NCBI GenBank assembly: GCA_964034945.1
Contig: OZ035962.1
Location: 91,061,650 to 91,125,649, forward strand
Reading direction: 5' to 3'
DNA: 64,000 nt
Source of the DNA: Chrysopilus asiliformis
Lineage: Eukaryota; Arthropoda; Insecta; Diptera; Rhagionidae
This document shows positions 57,747 to 64,000 of this stretch, piece after piece. How positions within the stretch are numbered: position 1 is the stretch's first letter; each line of letters begins with the position of its first letter. The notes under the pieces were generated by a model. It was not told the origin of the DNA. It was given only the letters and a program-made list of their open reading frames with translations, and did not search any database. The position numbers and the translations under genes were made by a program.

Positions 57747-58669
57747 GTTTGTATGTAAAAGGATTGGTCTTGTTAGCTTGGTGTATTTTGGACCTCGGTT
57801 CACTCACGTGGACTCCTTAACCGGAAAACTGGAATTTCAGAATTTCACTATGATTGGCGAGAGCGGGCGAAAAGGACCAAAAATTGTTAAAAGGATGATG
57901 ACCATGAAACAGGGTCATGGGGTGCATTTGAGGGGTTTAGTTTATGGGTATGACCACAACTACCGAGTCATTAAAATGTCAACCGCAAATTGTTTTATCA
58001 GTTTGAAACTTGCACACCATACTCACATACATATATGTTTTTCATAGAATGGCGAGAGGGGTTAATGTGAATCATACAAAGACCGGGCTAGAGGGGATAA
58101 ATATTTAGTACGACGTTACTATATGTTGTGAACATGTTTCAGCACCGCTTCGTCTAATTAGACACAACATGCTTTGCGGCATAACTAAAAGATTGGCCAA
58201 TTGTATCATGCAATAAGTTTTACACTCCACAATCAAAACCCTTTCATCTCAAGAGGATAACAGGACACATCAGTGTGCCAAATCCAATTTTGCCCAAACA
58301 TAAGCAATTACATATCAATTATTTTTGTTTAATTTGATATGAACATGTTTTATTGCTTTAATATCTTTTGTTATTTTGTGGTAATGTTGATATGTTTATT
58401 ATTTACCCAGAATGAAAATATCATTAAATGTTTTCCAGTGGTTAATGGGAAGAGTTCATTTCCGTGTTTATGGTTTTATTTACTTGGGGAAGGTTTTCAA
58501 CTGGAATTTAACATAAAATTTAGGGCGTGTGCGAAACGGTCTAATTGCAAGCAAATTCCCGTTCTATATCTAGTTTTTTATTGGAAAGTTTCCAATTCTC
58601 CAAAAGTTTCCAGTTTCCAAGCATGAAAACATACTAGCATGCAATTATCCGTTTCACACATGCCCGCAA
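57747..58669. other. AT-rich DNA without a recognised gene
   Basis: A plus-strand open frame at 57745-58047 runs antisense to the preceding candidate's upstream side and has no recognisable motif. Confidence 0.35.
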
Positions 58670-59201
58670 TCTATATATATAAAAGCCAAATACCACTCAA
58701 CCACTCACTCATCACAGTATCTCCAGAACCACCAACCCGATTGGCATGAAATTTTCCATACAGATTCATCTTCCCTCTTAGGAACTCATTAAAAAATAGT
58801 TTTTTTTTCGAAATGCCACTGCTAAGGGGGTAAACGAGGTGTGGGTAATGGGTTGATGTGATAAACCATTGATTTTTGCCATGAAGCCTCCTTTTTAGGA
58901 GGCAGAGAAATGTCACTCGGGGGTTTTCGGGTCGCTGATCACGAATCTGGTGTTAGAATTTTCAAATTCGAAACGAAGGTACCGTAAGAATATCGCAAAT
59001 ACGCTTTTTCCCATTTTTCCTCAGAAAAACTGGCATTAGGGGGTTTTTGAGCCGCTAACACGAATCTGGTGCTGTAATTTCAAAATTCTAAGTAGGTAAC
59101 GATTTCTTTTCGGAATTTTTTAAGTTATTTCTTTGTTTTTGGAGCAAAAAACTTATGCAAAAAACTTTAACCCGGCAACAGCGGCTATGCAAGGTATCTA
59201 G
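58670..59201 (+). mobile_element. Non-autonomous Helitron, complete, 532 bp
   Basis: It starts A|TCTATATATATAAAAGCC, then CCACTCACTCATCACAGTATC and CCGATTGGCATGAAATTT. It ends AACCCGGCAACAGCGGCTATG, CAAGGTATCTAG|T, with both host bases A and T as Helitrons require. Fragments of the same family occur at 25700-25895 and 48130-48260. No protein is encoded. Confidence 0.88.
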
Positions 59202-61539
59202 TATAAAAACGTACCAGAATAATCATGCGATTAGAACGTATCGCACTGAAAACTACTTTTTCTCAAGAAAAAAATTTGTGGTACCAGCGAGGATCTTTTT
59301 AATACAGTTTTCCGAATTTTTGAAGTAATTTTTTTTAAAGATATTTTCAACCTATGACATATCGTCTCAACTAAGAAATATTTTGATAAAAATGTTTTAA
59401 GAAGGATTCGTTTTGCAAAAATTTCACATGCAGAGCGTTTTTCTTATTGTTAAGAGTCTGGTACTCTTTTCTACATACTTCACTGTACCTCTTTCGATCG
59501 TGTAGTAGGTACTCCTAAAAAAATTTGACAGGCACTTTCTTCTTTCTTAGTACTAACAAAACATTATAAAAATATTCGATTTTGACTATGTTTGTAATTG
59601 AAATTAACTATTTTAGTTCCGGGCAATTGTTGTGTAGTCCCGGGCAATCCCTAAGTATAAAGTTACAAATTGATTTGCCCACCAGTTTTTTTTCTGACTT
59701 AAAAAGAAAATTTGTAAAAAACATCTATTTAGCATTAGCTCGGAAACACACTTGATATGAACACCTCTTTTAAATCAAAATCTGACACAACTTTATGTAT
59801 CAAACAATATGAAAAGCAGTTCTAAAATCAAAAAAATCTGTTTTGCTTGCAGTTCCTTACAAGAAGCGTTTCAATGATTCCAAAAGAACTCACAAAATAC
59901 CTTCAGTACTTAGTTTAAAATATCCCACGAATTATTCGTGGGAAACTCTGAAAGGAAAAACAAGTTTTCCTTGATTTGTAAGAATTCTGTGGAATCTTGT
60001 TGGTGGTTAAACTTTTTCCTTTTTAGTTTTCCTTGAGTTAAAAAAATAACCGTTTTTTTTTCATTGCTTGCGCAAAAGAAATGGTAAATTTTTCAACTGG
60101 TATACGGGGCCAAAAGGCGCTCGTTTTAAAATGAGGAGACAAAAGTTACTTCCTAAGTAGAATTTATGTTGTCGTTTTGAAGTCCACAAAAACTTTTGCC
60201 TTTGTCTCAGGACCTGATGTACACTTTTGATTCCCATCCATAAGGATTTCGTATTTTCTCTTCGCTTTCTTGTCTCCCATCTCTTATACTATAAACTTTT
60301 CCTTTAGAATTTCTAGGAATTTCTAGTCATTCTGCGTTATGTTTGTTACTGGATTTTCATTTTTTCACATTGGTTTTTGTGTTTAAACCGAATGAACAAC
60401 CAAAGAAATTTTTTTTTGCGAAGATGTAAACTTGCACTTTGTTCGTCTTGAAGTCTTTGGTCGACGATGAAGATTTCTTTAGACTACGATGTTTAATCAT
60501 TTTGTATAGAACTGATGTTTGAGATGATTCCTTTACCTTTTCCATTGTAAAAAGCGATGACTTTTGCACACCGCATTTAAAGTTTCCGAGTGAAATTCAA
60601 CGTGTTTTTTAGGGTGATGGATTTAAAAAATCACCGTTTTTGTTGGACTCCGACATACGGAGATAGTTTTTGGAAGTCTTTGACAGCAGATTTTTCACGT
60701 AATCGGTTCGCTTTTGTTGATCGAACAGCGGAAAAATTGGAAGGAAAAGATTTAATGTCACTTAGTATGTGAAATGTTCTTTCATTAAAAAACTTTTATA
60801 GGAAATAAAAACACAAACTCCAGCTAAGAGTCTCAAAGAATCGCGAATTTGTTGAAAAAATAACATTTCAATTTGTAACTTCACAGTGAGTTTCTTAAAC
60901 AAACAAAAATTCTGCTTTTTCCTGTAAATCTCGAGGGCAAATTAATGACATGCACAAGTTTTTCTTTGAACAGAAGTTCAGTTGAAAAAGTTTGAAAAAG
61001 CGAAAAAAAATTTTGCCACTGCCATCACGAATACTCAACGGATATTGGATAAAAATATATTTTCTAGTTAGACACGAGTAATTATTCACATTTGGGAAAA
61101 TTACCAAGTGTTGTAAATAATAGTGTCACTTGTTTGGACAGTAATCGCTATTAAATCAAAATACACCTGAATAAATACGAATAGACCGAAAAGTCAACAG
61201 TTTTCCTAGTAATTGTGCTTAAATATGTTTATTGGCTCATGCTGTGATTGATTCCAATTTCACTTATCTTCAATGTTTGACAAGGTCCTGGCACTGTTTA
61301 CATAATCTCTTTCATGTGTGCTTTTGTGGTGAATATTGTACACATTTTCAACTTTGATTTAACCACTTGTAAACAAATGCATCAAACCATCTTTAAAAAA
61401 AATTTTTTTTGAGCTTCAAACAATTTTGTGTATGAATGAACACTTCATACTTTGATGAAATTGAAAAGTCGATATTTTGTGATATTTAATTGAAACGATT
61501 TTTAGATTTGCACTGAAAATTTTTCTCCAAATATTTGTT
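59202..61539. other. AT-rich DNA without a recognised gene
   Basis: No TIR pair, tandem array or convincing ORF was found in this 2.3-kb stretch. Confidence 0.4.
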
Positions 61540-61826
61540 TTTCTAAGGTTTTATTTAGCTTGCCTTCGTATCTGTTTGTCTGTCAGGTTCAAATCTTGCA
61601 ATCTAATTATGACCCACTTTCACTCATCCGATTGACTTGAAATTTTGCACACGTCCGATAACAATACAATATGTATTTTCACTACTTCGTTCTTATACAG
61701 AGAAGGGAAGGTCCTGTAATGTGATTAATTCGATTTTGGCATTAACCCATTTTTCGCCACCAGGTAAGAACTGTTACCACAACTTCAAATGTTCATCAAA
61801 ATGCATCAAATTTTCATTCATTACAG

Positions 61827-62739
61827 CAGCGATTCTCAACCTGTGGGGCGCGCCCCCCTAGGGGGGCGCGAGTACATTTAAGGGGGGGCGCGAGCATATC
61901 CAGGACAAAATATTTAAAAAGCTTATTAATTGACTGAAAGGAAAGTACATACCCACATACAAACCAAAATACATTTCGACATAATATTTAATAATTAACT
62001 TATTAACTTACGCTTGGAGCACAATGAACGCGAAACAAGCACGAAACCAACGCAACTACAACGCTCTGAACTGTCACGCAGTGCAAAATTCTAGCGGCAG
62101 AGCACAATGGCAGCTCGTGAAGTAGTACAAGTGACATAATATAAAGTGGTATAAACTTGGAAAAAGTACAAAAATGGATAATTTTGAAGCGATAATTTGC
62201 ATTGTTGGTCTTTATCTTTGTTATTTGCACTAAGGCTATCAATTTTTCCTCGAACGACATTTTTCCAACCTCACTTATGATCTGTCAACGCAGAATTCTG
62301 CGACAAAGTTAGAAGTTTGCAAACTTTTGCGTTGTAGTTGCGTTGTAGCTTCGTTCTATACGTTCACTGTGCTCACTTCAAACAATTTGTGGGAACCAAA
62401 CTTTTAAGTGACAGTTTCTGCGCCAGTTTCGCGTCGGTTTCGCGTTCATTGTGATTTCAGGGTTAAAACAACTTCTCGCGAAACCGCAAAAATGACGCAA
62501 GAGCAATAAAAAGGCACCGGATTCTTGTTTTGTCAACGCTGAGGATCAGTTTGCCAAATGTCAATAAATTACTGTTTTCTTGGTAATTTGTGTTTAAAAT
62601 TAGGGTAATAGTGTAGGTTTAGCGCCAAAATACTCAAATTACGTTATTATTGTATAAATTTTATTGTATGCAGGGGGGGGCGCGATGACAGTTTTGATTG
62701 AAAATTGGGCCGCGAATACTGAAAGGTTGAGAAACGCTG
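61827..62739. mobile_element. hAT-like non-autonomous element with 8-bp target duplication
   Basis: The ends CAGCGATTCTCAACCT and (inverse) CAGCGTTTCTCAACCT are typical of hAT elements. The 8 bases CATTACAG occur immediately on both sides (61819-61826 and 62740-62747), the hAT duplication length. Subterminal GGGGCGCG runs occur near both ends. There is no transposase ORF, and a further inverted-repeat unit sits inside. Confidence 0.92.
62020..62453. repeat. Imperfect inverted-repeat unit inside the hAT-like element
   Basis: CACAATGAACGCGAAAC at 62020 is matched in inverse by GTTTCGCGTTCATTGTG ending at 62453. Inner arms share CAACGCAACTACAACGC / GCGTTGTAGTTGCG and AAAATTCT / AGAATTCT. It is either a separately inserted foldback element or internal structure of the hAT-like element. 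No clear target duplication. Confidence 0.55.
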
Positions 62740-63453
62740 CATTACAGTGCTAATATAGATTCTTTAATCATTTCACTGTAAAATGAAAAACTTGTTGAAT
62801 GGATTTACCGATGTTTTGCCACAAAACAGACAAAAAACCTTGACAGAAACGTGAAAGACTTCTTTTTCGCATGCGACTGCAGTTTATAAGAATACCAACC
62901 ACAAAACTTTTATCGCATTTTTGTTTATTTTTTCGAAGAATGGACGGGGCTCGAGCCCTTACCTTTTTTTGTTCCATAATCAATAAAAATTTTTGCCTTT
63001 TTCTGAAAAAATGCCACAGGTTGAGCATACGAGTATCAAGGTATCGGCTATTCGCCGTTGTTTTCTTTACGACGATTTTCCGGAAAACTGTTGGTCGGAA
63101 AATTCTGAAACTTTTTTAAAGTTATATTCAACCCAGAACTAGCGGCCACACAAACTTTCATGAAATTTTTTAAACGCGTCCAGGAGCGGCGAAAAATGGG
63201 TTAAGAAGTCTATAAAGATGTCGCAAGGTCCTGTAAGGATAACGTGATTACCCTTTTTCTCCAATTTTCCAGTAAACATCCCATCTGAGGGTTCTTGAGG
63301 TTGCTGAATCCGTTAAGAAGTCTGTAAGGATAACGGAAGGCCCTGGTAGATTTGGTCGTTAAGAAGTCTGTAAGGAAAACGGAAGTTCCTGTTAGGATAA
63401 CGTCGTTATCATTTTCCTCAAATTTGGGAAGTCTGTAAATGTTTGTCAAATAT

Positions 63454-64000
63454 CGGGTCTTTCAATAAGGACATAACAATTTTGTATTTAAATAAAACAC
63501 AGAATAATTGAGATATCGGACTGAAATTTATTCCAGGTGTAGTAGACATGTTACATTTAAGTATGAAATTCTATGTCGTTCATATGGCCACCGCGAGCAC
63601 GTTTGCTGATTGATTCTTTGGAGTCAATTTTCCACCACTCTTCCACACATATCGGCCGGAACGTTAACAATTTTGCGTTCGATATTGTTCCTGAGCTCCT
63701 CTAACGTTATTGGCTTATTGGCATAAACCAAAGATTTAACATAACCTCATAAAAAGAAATCCAACGGCGTTAAATCGCATGAGCAAGTGGCCATTCAACC
63801 GGACCATTTCTCGAGATTACACGATTACCGAACTTCTCCTTCAATAGATCAATTGTTTGACCAGCTGTGTGGCATTGCTCGTTCGTGAACTTCACCATGA
63901 TAAAAATGTAAACCTTGACTGACGTTTTAGCATTGCCAGATCATAAAAAAAGTTTTAGGGTGCGTTTTTATTAAAATACAAAATTGTTATGTCCTTATTG
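63454..64000 (-). mobile_element. Internally deleted Tc1/mariner-like element, cut by window end
   Basis: CAATAAGGACATAACAATTT at 63464 recurs in inverse at the very end of the window, identical over 27 bases. TA at 63452-63453 followed by TCGGGTCTTT suggests the true left end is 63454 and that about 10 bases of the right end lie beyond the window. Inside is the remnant of a transposase gene on the minus strand. This is a typical MITE-forming deletion product. Confidence 0.85.
63557..63898 (-). pseudogene. Remnant mariner-family transposase
   Basis: The reading starts MVKFTNEQ at 63898, as in full-length transposases of this group. It then jumps directly to CHTAGQTIDLLKEKFG, the region just after the second catalytic Asp, so the DNA-binding domain and the first two catalytic positions are deleted in frame. 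The frame stops at 63770 after 42 codons. Further C-terminal motifs (LTPLDFF, YVKSLVYANKPITLEELR, RARGGHMND, ending FHT-stop at 63557) persist across at least two frameshifts and two in-frame stops. It is non-functional. Confidence 0.88.

Larger units (their letters stand above)
61746..63200. mobile_element. piggyBac-like non-autonomous element, TTAA target site
   Basis: Exact 13-bp inverted ends (CCCATTTTTCGCC at 61746; GGCGAAAAATGGG ending at 63200) are flanked by TTAA on both sides (61742-61745, 63201-63204). TTAA duplication, ends starting CCC and a 13-bp TIR are the piggyBac signature. Of its 1455 bp, 913 belong to a nested hAT-like element plus its 8-bp duplication, leaving about 0.53 kb of its own sequence with no transposase. 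Confidence 0.85.
61540..63450 (+). repeat. Dispersed repeat family B, copy 4, split by nested insertions
   Basis: The left part (61550-61741) has TTTTATTTAGCTTGCCTTCG, TTTGTCTGTCAGGTTCAAATC and TTGAAATTTTGCACACG. The right part (63205-63450) continues with GAAGTCTATAAAGATG and two tandem GTTAAGAAGTCTGTAAGGA units. The two halves are separated by the piggyBac-like element that entered a TTAA of this repeat. Confidence 0.6.

Overview
The window looks like intergenic or intronic DNA from an AT-rich, repeat-laden insect genome, most likely a fly (Diptera). The reasons are a Ty3/gypsy element resembling the Drosophila Ulysses/Osvaldo group, many INE-1/DINE-1-like Helentron copies, several short Helitrons and deleted cut-and-paste transposons. 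No conserved host gene, tRNA, rRNA or CRISPR array could be recognised. Almost everything supportable is mobile-element sequence, and only two open frames are weak candidates for host exons.

The centrepiece is a complete LTR retrotransposon at 4755-15564 (10.8 kb). It has 2.03-kb LTRs that differ, as far as I could align them by eye, only in the length of two simple repeats. It also has a perfect 4-bp target duplication (GTAT), a tRNA-Lys-type primer binding site, an intact gag ORF and an intact pol ORF (protease, reverse transcriptase, RNase H, integrase). No envelope ORF is present. It is a recent and possibly still competent insertion.

Layout: 1-4.75 kb holds a 120-bp tandem repeat, a reverse-strand Helitron with another inverted-repeat element inside it, a dispersed repeat and a microsatellite. 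4.75-15.56 kb is the LTR element. 15.6-23.3 kb holds INE-1-like copies, one split by a 171-bp MITE, another sitting inside a terminal-inverted-repeat (TIR) element, and a Helitron-like element. 25.7-38.5 kb has Helitron and INE-1-like fragments, a TIR element with exon-like sequence, a second copy of a MITE, and a palindrome-rich minisatellite near 36.2 kb. 40.5-49.8 kb has more INE-1-like pieces, a tandem array and an intact short Helitron. 52-59 kb has a TIR element, a foldback hairpin, a pair of opposed INE-1-like copies, a membrane-protein-like open frame on the minus strand and another intact Helitron. 61.5-64 kb is a four-level nest (dispersed repeat, then a piggyBac-like TTAA element, then a hAT-like element, then a foldback), followed by an internally deleted mariner-like element cut by the window end.

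Only the LTR element has genes that work together: Gag would form the particle, Pol would process, copy and integrate, and the LTRs and primer site act in cis. The other elements are non-autonomous and would depend on enzymes made elsewhere. Family names rest on recognised termini, target duplications and motifs; no database search was possible. I did not identify a clearly new biological system. The most unusual points are the degenerate Gag zinc knuckle, the missing polypurine tract, the duplicated leader motif, the nested stack at 61.5-63.4 kb and the start-codon-to-C-terminus deletion in the terminal mariner-like element.
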